Shown here: positions 33,601 through 42,590 of the stretch, piece by piece
Numbering within the stretch: the stretch's first letter is position 1
Layout: every line of letters begins with the position of its first letter
Assembly (NCBI RefSeq): GCF_910592395.1
Contig: NC_088324.1
Span: forward strand, 1 to 64,000
Source of the DNA: Lineus longissimus
Taxonomy: Eukaryota > Nemertea > Pilidiophora > Heteronemertea > Lineidae
Direction: 5' to 3'
Length of the DNA: 64,000 bases
The notes under the pieces: model-generated
Told to the model about the DNA's origin: nothing
The model's database searches: none
Seen by the model: the letters and a program-made list of their open reading frames with translations, nothing else
Position numbers and translations under genes: made by a program

Positions 33601-35609
33601 GACGTCACAAGGCTAGCCAATCAGCCCATTGTTTGTCAACCAATCATGTTCGCAATAAGCACCTCGCACTTCGTCCCTTTTGGAGACCAGGTATTGGTCT
33701 GAGTCGGTCTTTACCCCTGACAGCAATATGTGTGGAGTCGACCAATAAAGATTAGATAAAACACAAGTAACATCAAATTTCTCAACAGTGTTATTTCATT
33801 GTTCTGTTGTTTGATAATTTGGATGGATGAGGAAATGAATCTTGATGCTCTTTCTTCTTCACTGCAATTTTGACAATCTTAAGAAATGCCCGGGTTTTTA
33901 TACAAAATGGCGCTGTTGATACCAGCGGTTTACACATGTTACACAATCGTGCAACATTGACATTTTCGCTAGGATATTATCTCCTAATGTGTTGCCCATC
34001 TGTCTGGAGTTAGCCGTCTTCTAAATCAAGTTTGCTTTGAAACGGTCTCCAAATAGACCGTATGCGAAATAAATTTTGTCCATTTTGAAAAGACCTTTTC
34101 ACAGGCAACGTAAGGTTACCTCAACATGAAAGTCATGTTTTAAATCAAATCACCACCAAAAGCATTCAAAATATCATGAATATTGGAAGACATGGACATG
34201 ATTCAAGTAAATTGCTTGAATAAGTTTGTATATTTTTACTTTTTGCCATGGTAAACAAACGTTGCCTGTGAAAAGGGTTGTTTCAAAATGGCCAAAGTTT
34301 TTTCAAGACCCGTGTCTTCGCCGTGTGTCAAAAAACCCGGGGCGCACTTAAACCTATCAGTGATGTTAGATAATGGTTAATAGCCCCGGCGACAGGTGCG
34401 CTGTAAGTAAGGAGCTCTCCTGTGTTTCTTTCCCGTTGGAGGTGAATTTCACATGCGCAATACCGAGGCAACTACACCGCGCCATCTGTCGCCGGATCTT
34501 AGAACTTGCAATTGCCGTGTCTACTCAGATTCCACCTATCAAAAACCGTGTTGAACACGGGTCTAAATTAGCCCCCGATTAGCCCCATCGAGCTCGATGG
34601 GGCTAATAGACACAGGGATTTGACACACAGGTCCATTAAGACACGGCAATTCATAGGTGTAAGCGCAAAAGACACGGGGATTTGATAGGTGGAAGTACGA
34701 CTTATGTTTTTCACCAACCGCTAAGGGCAGGCTACAATTAGTTTTGTTAACATGGTAGTGTTTTAAAAGCAATGCATATTATGGTTTAAGCGCATGCACT
34801 CTGTGTTTATTATCTATTCCATACGAATAGTGAATTTGGCAGTAATGGCCAATGCCGAGTTAAAGATTCATGCACTTGATTGGGAACAACGTTTACGAGG
34901 ACATTGCATTACGTCACGTCACAGTAATGTAAGACCGTCAGAGCTGCAATGCATCGTGACGTGACGACGGCCAACACTATGTAAACGTTGTTCCCAATCA
35001 AGTACATGAATCTATAGTTAAGATGAAAAAGGAAACCTTCTCTGAATTATTTTTTCTTTTTATCGTCTTAAGTTTTGAGACTACCATGGCCTGACTTAGA
35101 GTAGACCACATTCAAAAGCCGGTTATCAGTCAGATACAAGTAGGCAAATACAAGTGCATGCACTGTCATGTCAGAATGATCCACTGTCAAGATTTGCTGT
35201 TACCGACTGGCCGACTTTCTAATGTGGTATATTAGTAGAGAACGACAGGTGACTCACCGGTGTCGAGGTCTCCCTAGGCCCTATGGAATCATTATCATAC
35301 CTTTACTCTTTGGATAATGTCTCTACTCTCTTGTATTGCATTTTCAAGTGTTCTTCTCTTCCGTGAGACGTTCACCTGGTCCCCCTGTCCCAACACTGTA
35401 TCTTTGCGCAGCCAGGCAAAAGCCCCAACACAACCACACAGCACAAGAGGTGCAGAAATGTACACCAGTGAATTCCACTTCCTGGATCGGAACTTTTGAC
35501 CTCCATTATTTTCACAATAAGCCCTTTTTGGGAAGATTTTGGCACACTGAACTCTTGGAAATAATAGAACCTTTGATGCAGATCGTAATGATATAAAATT
35601 CCAGTGCAT
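27058..35609 (-). CDS. LACTB: Serine beta-lactamase-like protein LACTB, mitochondrial (five exons)
   Basis: Joined exons 35301-35609, 31645-31902, 30605-30839, 28192-28357 and 27058-27661 give 1572 bases, a 523-residue protein plus stop (human LACTB is about 547). Residues 1-47 are basic, as for mitochondrial targeting, and 48-67 form a membrane segment. The penicillin-binding/beta-lactamase catalytic motifs are all present: SISK (SxxK, residues 148-151), YST (273-275) and HTG (460-462, in SHTGEAVGASS). A Lys/Glu-rich insert after GIRHYE is characteristic of LACTB. The family is a filament-forming mitochondrial intermembrane-space serine protease linked to lipid metabolism. All phases agree, and one intron uses a GC donor. 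The start is the first ATG before the targeting region. No lesion seen. Confidence 0.96.
27662..28191 (-). other. LACTB intron 4 (GC-AG)
   Basis: 530 bases with no recognisable element. The 5' end is GCAAGT and the 3' end is TTTTTTCAG on the minus strand. Confidence 0.85.
28192..28357 (-). CDS. LACTB: LACTB exon 4: YST motif exon, followed by a GC donor
   Basis: Begins TEFLYSTHAWTLV after the split glycine codon and ends at IYGRS plus two bases. The intron starts AAG-GCAAGT instead of GT. The phase and the homology to IYNRARFY in LACTB fix this junction. Confidence 0.92.
28560..29110. repeat. Two diverged tandem copies of a dispersed repeat in LACTB intron 3
   Basis: 28560-28780 and 28840-29060 share TTTGACCTCTGTGACCTTGAAAA-like, ACCATTAT, ACTTTTTGTGTTTT-like and TAGCCAAA motifs in the same order. 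A third related piece lies near 36640-36745. Confidence 0.65.
29150..29700. repeat. 65 bp minisatellite, about 8.4 copies, in LACTB intron 3
   Basis: The unit beginning CCAAAACACACTGTACAGTC recurs at 29150, 29215, 29280, 29345, 29410 and so on at exactly 65 bp. A GATATC/GACATC variant alternates between units. Confidence 0.97.
30085..30566. repeat. 48 bp minisatellite, about 10 copies, next to LACTB exon 3
   Basis: The unit beginning ACACATCATCATGCTACCTC has a period of 48 bp with a few substitutions. Since 48 is divisible by three, long plus-strand frames arise (16-residue repeat), but they lie in an intron and antisense to LACTB. Confidence 0.97.
30605..30839 (-). CDS. LACTB: LACTB exon 3: SGIRHYE motif and charged insert
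   Basis: Starts VTITTRHLLSHVSGIRHYE and continues into a Lys/Glu-rich low-complexity insert, ending at KPG in phase 1. The donor CCAG-GTGAGA follows. A 48 bp minisatellite begins only 39 bases into the following intron. Confidence 0.94.
30840..31644 (-). other. LACTB intron 2
   Basis: 805 bases. Around 30970-31015 on the plus strand a TGGCCTAGTGG sequence fits a pol III A box, hinting at a decayed SINE. No convincing B box follows. Confidence 0.6.
31645..31902 (-). CDS. LACTB: LACTB exon 2: SxxK nucleophile exon
   Basis: 86 codons from DEVGAPGIVVGV to FEGEK, with the catalytic serine and lysine in RIASISK. Acceptor TTCTTTCAG, donor AAAAG-GTAACC, both phase 0. Confidence 0.95.
32510..33330. 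repeat. Degenerate 59-65 bp minisatellite in LACTB intron 1
   Basis: Units of the type CTCCGATCTGAGACACCATG plus TGACTCAAAACCTTCAGTCT repeat with a 59 bp period in the left half. They shift to about 64-65 bp units with TGATCCAATACTTCCGATCT on the right. Frames on the minus strand stay open by chance. Confidence 0.93.
34080..34292. mobile_element. Short inverted-repeat element in LACTB intron 1
   Basis: 34080-34112 (CATTTTGAAAAGACCTTTTC, ACAGGCAACGT) pairs with 34264-34292 in reverse complement. The second MITE copy begins directly after it, suggesting nested or adjacent insertions. Confidence 0.6.
34297..34706. mobile_element. MITE with 28 bp palindromic core, copy 2
   Basis: Near-identical to 26460-26830. 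It keeps the right end GATAGGTGGAAGTACGACTT that copy 1 has partly lost, but it lacks the left terminal repeat. The perfect palindrome is at 34579-34606. Confidence 0.85.
34864..35013. mobile_element. 150 bp fold-back MITE in LACTB intron 1
   Basis: Arms 34864-34896 and 34981-35013 are 33-base inverted repeats starting AGATTCATGCACTTGATTGG, with a single mismatch visible. A second inner pair (ACGTCACGTCAC / GTGACGTGACG) lies inside. The flanks AGTTAA and AGTTAAG may be a target duplication. Confidence 0.85.
35301..35609 (-). CDS. LACTB: LACTB exon 1: targeting region and membrane segment
   Basis: 103 codons beginning MHWNFISLRS. It contains a hydrophobic span (residues 48-67) and ends IQESRDIIQRVK, which aligns with the start of the LACTB catalytic region. 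The donor AAG-GTATGA follows in phase 0. Confidence 0.93.
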
Positions 35610-37190
35610 TTTATTTCATAAAGTATGTTTCGATTCTAAATTTCGTGCTATTTTATCAAATCCAGAATCAGCTGATGTAATAAACGTCACCAGATCGTGT
35701 GTTGTTTCAAAGATTGATGATGTAAACTACGTCATCGTACTTGTGGTTTGACCTGAATTTTTAGCAGTCTCCAAGCGTCGTCAACGGTGACCACAGCCGT
35801 CTAGTCTCACTCGATCTACTGTCTCTGCCACAGTTGGTTACCAAGCCGCTTTGAACAATGGAAACAATCGACGGCTATTCGAACCGCCACCGTGCATGGG
35901 GCCATTGTTTCCGGTCTTATTCGCACCGTCAGAAACACCATTACGGTGAAAGGTACCGTATCGTGATGGTGCGAATAATACGGAGTGAATAAATAGATCG
36001 CACCGTGGTGACATGGGTGATGGTGGGTAAGGAAAGTAGGCCTAATTCATGATTGAGGTGGTGTTTGTTTGTGACGAGTGTTGGTAGTGCCTTTACTCGT
36101 GGCTCCGGGTGTGGGTAGGGTCCTTGACTTCCAGCCAGGCCAGCCGGCCCTGTCACGATACAAATAGCCACGGCCTTTCCAATTTCACCAGTTTTATCTA
36201 TGTACTATGAGCCGTACTGTGGACCATCCTGTGGACGGGTACTAATTTCCTTGTGGACGGGCATTCCAATTTGGGAAGTGGTGTCAGTGATTTCCTGCGG
36301 CTTACTGGACTTTGCGCAATATTTCGCCAAAAAAGTATTCTACGCAACGGTCCCTAAGTGACTTTTCCTATTCATAATACACAGCCTGTCCATCCTAGAT
36401 CGTGGTTACATGGGGAGTAATCGTTGTAAAATTAGGTCAAACGCAAAGACAGTTAACCCGGGTACCACTACGATGCGAACAAGCCGTGTAAGTCATTATC
36501 AGCATTTTTTTCATTGAACATTTGCGGGTACAGCGTCACATTGAGCAGCATGGTTCACATCATATTCAGACAACGGCTTGTAACGGCCATACAGAAAACG
36601 ATTCGTATCAACAAAACTACGGGCCGTATCGTCTGTTGCATGTTTTTTTGCATTACGCCCCCTGGTGCCAAACAAAGAATAATTTTGAAACGAAATTTGG
36701 TGTGAATTTGTAAACAAAGTTTTAAGTCCAGACCTCAAGCGGTTACGGGTACACACTACATTTATTCAAATTGCTTGCATTAAAAAGTTGAATTGGTCAA
36801 GTTTAGCGCCCCATAGATTTTTCCCAGACGTGCCGATGAAAGCCAATTTCTGGCAGATAATACAGCCCGGGGTTAGATCTTCAAACCATAGAAATTTTGT
36901 TGAGGCCGCTGACCGTGATAATTACCAGGCTGGGGGTCTGAAGTTTTGGGGGTCATTTTCGACCATTTGTGACCGGTGAATCGACTTTTCAGCCAACGAG
37001 GGGTTAATTTGGCCATTGGGACCACAAAACTTAGGCTCCTAAACTGAAACGTCGTCATGGTTTTCTTCTAATGGAAAGGAAATTCATGATTTTGATTTTT
37101 AAAAACACGTATTCATAATGGAAAACACATCCATACTGGTGACTGACACCATATCGAACTTGACGTACCGGGGTAAAACATAATGGTCGC
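35610..37190. other. Region upstream of LACTB, presumably containing its promoter
   Basis: No open frame with coding support. A GATGATGTAAACTACGTCAT stretch near 35712 contains a CRE-like TACGTCA, which could be regulatory. 36640-36745 is a decayed dispersed repeat (see 28560-29110). 36788-36979 has the look of another dispersed repeat. Confidence 0.4.
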
Positions 37191-37239
37191 TCCCCCATTT
37201 CGCTCGTTTCGTTTCGTTTCGTTGCGCAAAGTCCAGTAA

Positions 37240-37440
37240 GCCATTTCCTGCTGCAGGGCCATGGAGGATGATGACGTCCAGGACATTGTGGTGGCATGTA
37301 TGTACGACACAGCGGGTTCCATTGGTAATGTTTGGTGGTTCGAGTGATCTGAGGATGATTACTGGACAGCCTTTTCAAGAATGAGGCGGTGTGGTGGTAA
37401 GCCTTGGATGTGCAATGTGTTGAGGAATTCGACTGGGAAG
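37240..37440 (-). pseudogene. Helitron Pif1-type helicase fragment, frameshifted
   Basis: On the minus strand the frame FPVEFLNTLHIQGLPPHRLI is followed, after a shift of frame near 37375, by KGCPVIILRSLEPPNITNGT and then RCVVHTCHHNVLDVIIL. The order 'P-x-EFLN..., G-x-PPH-L-L, G-P-LLR-L-P, NGTR-VV, N-x-A/D-I' is that of the C-terminal part of the Rep-helicase encoded by Helitrons. The hexapeptide spacing matches, but the two halves are out of frame and nothing else of the protein is nearby, so it is a dead remnant. No Helitron ends were identified. Confidence 0.65.
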
Positions 37441-37632
37441 TGGCAAGGGGGAAGTGGATTGCTTCTTCTGGGGTGAGAGTGGTGTCATATGAGTGGTAGA
37501 AGTGTTGTGTACCCATTTCACAATCCCAAGAGAACCATGTACAGTGTCCTCGCGGCCCCTTCGGAGAAATTCCCGGCTGCGACGGATTTCAACAGCCTGA
37601 CGAAAACGGGGAATCCCAATTTCACATTCCCC

Positions 37633-38493
37633 GGTAGCGAAATTTTTTTCTGCAGGATACTTCTGCCACAGTGTACATCTGACAGCCAATCACAATTGGC
37701 GGGATCTTTGACGTCACACTGTTTATTTATGCATGGTAATGCAAATACAATGGACGATACCGAGTCGCATGCCGAGTGCCACTTCAACTGTGAATGTGAC
37801 AATAATTGTCTGACCCCAAGTATGCTCAACTCAAGGTTTGTGTCGTAGTGTTTAGGAATGAATTGCACAGATTCATTGTAAAATTGATGATATTATGCGT
37901 ACAAAAGAGGCATCAGCTGATCTGATCCTACATTGCAGTGCATGCATTGATTTGTGAAATTTTAAGGGGCAGTGACACTGACAGTGTTGCCAATGTTGAT
38001 AATTTATTAAAGGGACAGTGTATCCGATGTCTGCTGTTGAAGGTATCAGGCCTATTTTGGTAGTTTGAACATTGTTGAAGGGCCATTGTATAAAACACAT
38101 TTTGACAAGCAAACAAAATAAAATTGAATGGTGGCGCCACCTATGCATATACAGCAGAACTAGTTACACGGTTGACAGATAAACATTCAACCTCGGCTAT
38201 TTTGCCGAGCACAGTGCGCCTTAACAGACAAGTCCAATAAATACAGTCCACTCGACAATGAAAATACATGTTAAGATACTGCAAATAAATATATTTTAGC
38301 TAATATACTCCTCTAACCATTTGCTAACTTGTTCTTTCCAAGATTATCAGAACACGTGGCATTGTTGACATTATTGCGCCATGTGGAAAGATGATGTCAA
38401 CAAAGACACGTGCTTGCCTTGAATTCTGATTGGCTGTCAGATGTACACTATGGCAGAAGTATCCTGCAGAAAAAAAATTCGCTCCCCGGTACC
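37633..38493. mobile_element. TIR element, family with AGCGAATTTTTTTCC ends, copy 1
   Basis: 37633-37700 and 38423-38493 are inverted repeats of about 70 bases containing GCAGGATACTTCTGCC and an inverted CCAAT-type motif (ATTGGCTG). A related inverted pair bounds 50474-51139. The interior has no transposase. Confidence 0.65.
37751..37834 (+). CDS. Weak candidate first exon (Cys-rich)
   Basis: ATG followed by DDTESHAECHFNCECDNNCL and then a CAAG-GTTTGT donor-like sequence, with an ACGTCA motif upstream. It lies inside the TIR element 37633-38493 and no continuing exon was found, so it may be chance. Confidence 0.2.
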
Positions 38494-38499
38494 ACTGAC

Positions 38500-39645
38500 G
38501 GTCACGCACCTGTATTAAACCAATCAGCACGCGGTTGTACCCGAAAATAGTTCAGTTTGAGATCAATGCGTGGTCTCATCATACCAGTTGAATGGTATTT
38601 TCCATTTAAGATATAATTTTTCTAAAATTGAGAATAAGGTGTGTTTAAAGTGAAGAAAATGATGAAGTTTCAGTCCAATTTGCTTACTTATGTGGTTTTG
38701 AGGCTCCATTTTTAACCCGTCGTGGTGAAAAAGCTGACTCGTTGGTTAAAAGCCATCAAAATTCCCCCCTATGTTCAGACCCCCAAACCCTGAAATTATC
38801 ATGCAAAACGTGTTTTTCGTTGTGTAACACACAACGAAAATTTCATGGTTTGACAGGCTAGGATAGGTCTATTTGGCTTTGAAAGCGTTCCTCTCAGATT
38901 ACATCTTGGAAAAAGTTATGAGCATGTAGAAAGTCACTACTGTTTCAAAGGGAAAACGGCTTAAAACTTTATTACAGGTACGTGGCCTGACGAAATGCAA
39001 TGTATTGATGTATACATCTTGGCTCGGATTTCCCCGTCAAATTCGTTTTCCCAGCAATTCCAAGTTTACCTATTATCAAAACAACATTCCACATAATATG
39101 TAAAGAGGAAGCTCTAGTGAACTCACACAACTGTATGTCCTAGCAGACGATTTTTAAATACATGATGTCCAACACCCGCACTTCAGTGGCGCCGGTGTGA
39201 ATAAATCTACTTGTGTGAATGGTCAATGGCTCATGATGGCTAGCTGATCGCGGTGGGAAAAAACACGATTTGACCAGCCATAACTCTCAGCTAGACAGGC
39301 GGAGCAGCACAAGCTATCAATTCATCTGAGCGCACCCAACGTACGCGAAAACGGACCACTTTCAATCGCTCGGTGCGCAAACTTGAACTTGAATTAAAAG
39401 AAATTTGCCATGTGTGAATACTACTGGCTATAAATTTCAACAATCATGTTACGTCACGTGGACTCGTTTAAAAATACCACAAAAGCCAAGTTTCCGCGAA
39501 GTTATGTCACTTGTTGTCCGACTCCTGTTCATCCGACCGTGACCTCAGTATTTGACCAATCTGCTTTGTATCGTGAGCATTTTCGTGTATGGGTCAATTT
39601 GAATAGAAGAGTGGTTTGGTAACCTCTCTGACGTAACGTACTCAA
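38500..39645. other. Intergenic stretch left of the BEL element
   Basis: A small hairpin (12-base arms around 38814-38840, TTTTCGTTGTGT) is the only structure seen. This region is the original upstream flank of the gene starting at 48336, before the retrotransposon inserted. Confidence 0.5.
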
Positions 39646-39650
39646 TACGA
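39646..39650 (+). repeat. Target-site duplication (left), TACGA
   Basis: The five bases immediately before the 5' LTR are repeated directly after the 3' LTR at 48304-48308. Five base pairs is usual for BEL/Pao. Confidence 0.93.
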
Positions 39651-40913
39651 TGTTTCTACGGACGCTGCCCCGCCATGTTTTGTCATTTCACTTGCTGTAA
39701 GCAGTTCCGGTGCGCGCACTGCCTGTCGGGTAGGCGGGCCGGGACTTTGAATTAATATTATTACTTCGTTCTGGTTGAGTGAATATTTGGGCGTTATCCC
39801 AGTCGACCATATTTCGTGGAGTTGAGGAGACGTTTTTACTGCACTGCCGTGTTCGTTTGGTGTTGTCCTGTTTTTGTGCAGTCCTGTTTTGTGAGCGTGA
39901 TGTGGATTTTATTCTAAAGGATTTTTTAATGGGTCGCTACAGGTGCCTTGCGGCACTGTAGTCTTCTTGAAGGACCGCGATAGGCCTATTCTGTCCGATA
40001 GGCCTCACCTTTGTAAGTAGTTTTTTATGGTTGGTTTAATTCAGAACTTCAAGCACATCGTTGACGTTACGTATTTATAAAAACCAAAAAATAGTTACAT
40101 AGAGAATAGATTTATGTTTCGAAACGTGATATAGTTTTATGTGTGTGATGTATTACCCTCCGTTATTAGAGGGCTGTGTTAGATTGTTGTTGACATAGAG
40201 GAGGGGGTTAGAGTCATAGGCCAAGAATTGATTAGAACGTGCTGTCTAGGATACCGACACTGTGTCTATTCGTGAGAGTAGTATCAACCTGGCTTTATCG
40301 AGGTTTGCTGCAACATATAGTCGATAGATGGCGTCCGTGATGTCTGGATCGCTGCGTGTATATAGATGAGTACTGTTAAGAGTCTCGCTTTTAGGACGTC
40401 CACTTAATTATAGATGAGAATAGTCTCGCCCTTTAGACGTCCGTTCCGTTGTTGCAGAATATATTTCCAGAACTACTCTTTGACACTAATAGTATCACTT
40501 TGCCAGCATTGACTTCGTCATCGTTTCGTTTGGTCTAGTGATAGGCTAACCCTCTGTAATTATGCAACAACCCGTTATATATATATCAATTATGTGTGTG
40601 AAGCACTACGTGCTGCTTATATTGGCTTAACGCCACAATTTACCGAACTCGACACTGATCTTAAAAATCTTGCCCTCTGGGCGTATAATCCAGAGTGTTA
40701 CCAATCAGAGGATATAGTGCTGCTCCACGCCTGATGTCGTGACTTGTGTACGTTGAAGCCGTCTTGCCGAGGGGACTTCCGTGTTCGATCGTCACTACTT
40801 GACTACAGGGGGTTGGAAACGGGTGCCGTCTGGCGAGGTCCAATAGCAGCAGATCGACTTCCGATTCGGTGAGTAAAAACCTAATTATCTCACCTTTCGT
40901 CATCGTAAAAACA
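39651..40913 (+). repeat. 5' LTR of the BEL/Pao element
   Basis: 1263 bp, begins TGTTTCTACGG and ends AAAAACA, obeying the TG...CA rule. I compared it line by line with the 3' LTR and saw one difference (G at 39768, A at 47158). Frames of about 60 codons inside the LTR are not genes. Confidence 0.96.
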
Positions 40914-40931
40914 TGGTCTCTCCGACCGGAT
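40914..40931 (+). other. Primer-binding site of the BEL/Pao element
   Basis: The sequence TGGTCTCTCCGACCGGAT starts directly after the LTR, and its TGG pairs with a tRNA 3' CCA. I could not assign the tRNA from memory with confidence. Confidence 0.75.
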
Positions 40932-41075
40932 TAATTGTATTACCAGGAGCAAGATTGTTTGAGTGAATCGGGAGAGATCGTATATTATTCTTCACCGTCG
41001 TATTTTAGAATTCGTTTGTCTTACTGTAAAGATTTGTTTGTTCGTCGTAAATCGTTTAGAGAGTCCTAGGTTGTA

Positions 41076-42566
41076 ATGGCCAATGTTAGACGTTCCGCGC
41101 GTACCAGGCGACCCCCACCATATCTCAAGAGTTTTGTGACGGGACCTCTGCGTGGATCACAGGCCCATCCTGGTCAAGCCGACCGGTCCGTCAGCTGGTT
41201 CCAGAGTTTAGAGGAGGAGGCTGCCGTTGATGAAGAGGATGAGGTTTTAGTCCAAGCTAGCAGCAAGGATGATGTGGAGACCTGGCTCGAGGGGGAGTCT
41301 CTTGCCTTGATGGAGGAGATCGAGAGCGAACGGAGAAAGGTTGACGCTCTGCTGAGGTCACGGGGGAGCCGCACCGGCATGCTGAGGATGGTCGACAGAA
41401 TGCGGGCCAGTTTCGAGGAGTTACGAAGAGTCATCGATCGCCTAGTGAGCTCGTACACCAGTGTCGATAAGATGAGAGAGTTAGTTCAGGCTGGGAGGTG
41501 TATAAAGATCAAGATCCAGGACACGGAGGACGAGGTGGATGCCCAACTCACCGAACGGGAGGAAGAGGCGCAGTCGATGGGCCAAGCGGTAGATAAGCCG
41601 GATGAGAAGTTGCCTGAGGCTTGTGACGGCAACCATGATGAAGAGGAGGATGCCGGTAGTGAGTTGAGCCATGAGAGTCAGCAGTCTCAGCGTTCGTTGA
41701 AGTCTCAATCTGCACAGATCAAGGCCGAGGTTGCCTCAATGAGAGTAGGGCAAGAAAAGAGAAGATATGCGGCGGAACTGGCTGTTAAGGAGGCTCAACA
41801 CAAGATGGCAATCGCCGAGGCCGAGGATGAGGCGGCTCGAGCTAGGCTAGAGGCCAAGTTGTGGTCCGAGGACCCGGCGCGACACGTGAGGTTACCCATG
41901 ACAGTTATAACGAGCAGGTCACCAGCTGAGATGAAGACGCCGCCACAGCCTGAGCAAGAAGTACCGGATGAGAGTCATGAGGATCCGTTAGGGAGATTGG
42001 TGCATTCGATTACTTCTTCCCATCTGACTAAACCTGCGCACAGCTCTACTCCGGCCCGGGCGGTTGGTGGCCAGAACTCTACTGGATCCAGAGAGGTTGG
42101 AAAGTTCTTCCAAGGTATCGCTAAGCCTCACCTACCGAAGTTTGATGGTAATCGAGATCTTTACGAGGATTGGCGGGCACAGTTTGAAGTTTTCGTGGAG
42201 CAGGCTGAAGTCCCGATCAGATTTAAAATGATCATGCTTAAGAACGCCCTGGTAGGACGCGCCGGCAAGCTGGTCGAGAATCTCGGTTTTACCGAAGCCC
42301 AGTAATCTATGGCCCTCTTTAAGTTAGATCAGCGCTATGGCGGAGAGTCAAGGATCTTGAAGAAATACATCGACCAGTTGATGGCACTCAACGAGGTCAG
42401 CGAACAGGATTTGAAGGGATTGGAGGATCTGGCGAACCATTTATGCGATGTAGTGTCGAAGTTAGCAGATACAGACCATGCCCAGGAGTTAGTTGGACAG
42501 AACACGTTGTATGCTCTCGTGAGGCGGAAGGTGCCCGTTTCCCTGTTGGTAAAATACGCAGAGTAG
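41076..42566 (+). pseudogene. BEL/Pao gag region with an in-frame stop
   Basis: The frame opens at ATG 41076 (MANVRRSARTRRPPP), runs through Glu/Arg-rich coiled-coil sequence and into a DUF1759-type gag motif (LPKFDGNRDLYEDWRAQFE). It is interrupted by TAA at 42303-42305. The same frame resumes at once with gag-like sequence and is interrupted again by TAG at 42564-42566. Downstream pol sequence continues in this same frame, so gag and pol were one reading frame. Both stops lie inside conserved gag sequence rather than at a gag-pol boundary, which argues for damage and not programmed readthrough. Confidence 0.9.
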
Positions 42567-42590
42567 AACACTTCGACGAGGATAGATGGG

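Noticed and set aside
39779-39961. 60-codon frame present in both LTRs
   Set aside because: Identical because the LTRs are identical; BEL/Pao LTRs are non-coding.
42303-42566. Programmed stop-codon readthrough between gag and pol
   Set aside because: Both stops lie within conserved gag sequence rather than at a domain boundary, and two frameshifts occur elsewhere; damage or sequencing error is simpler.
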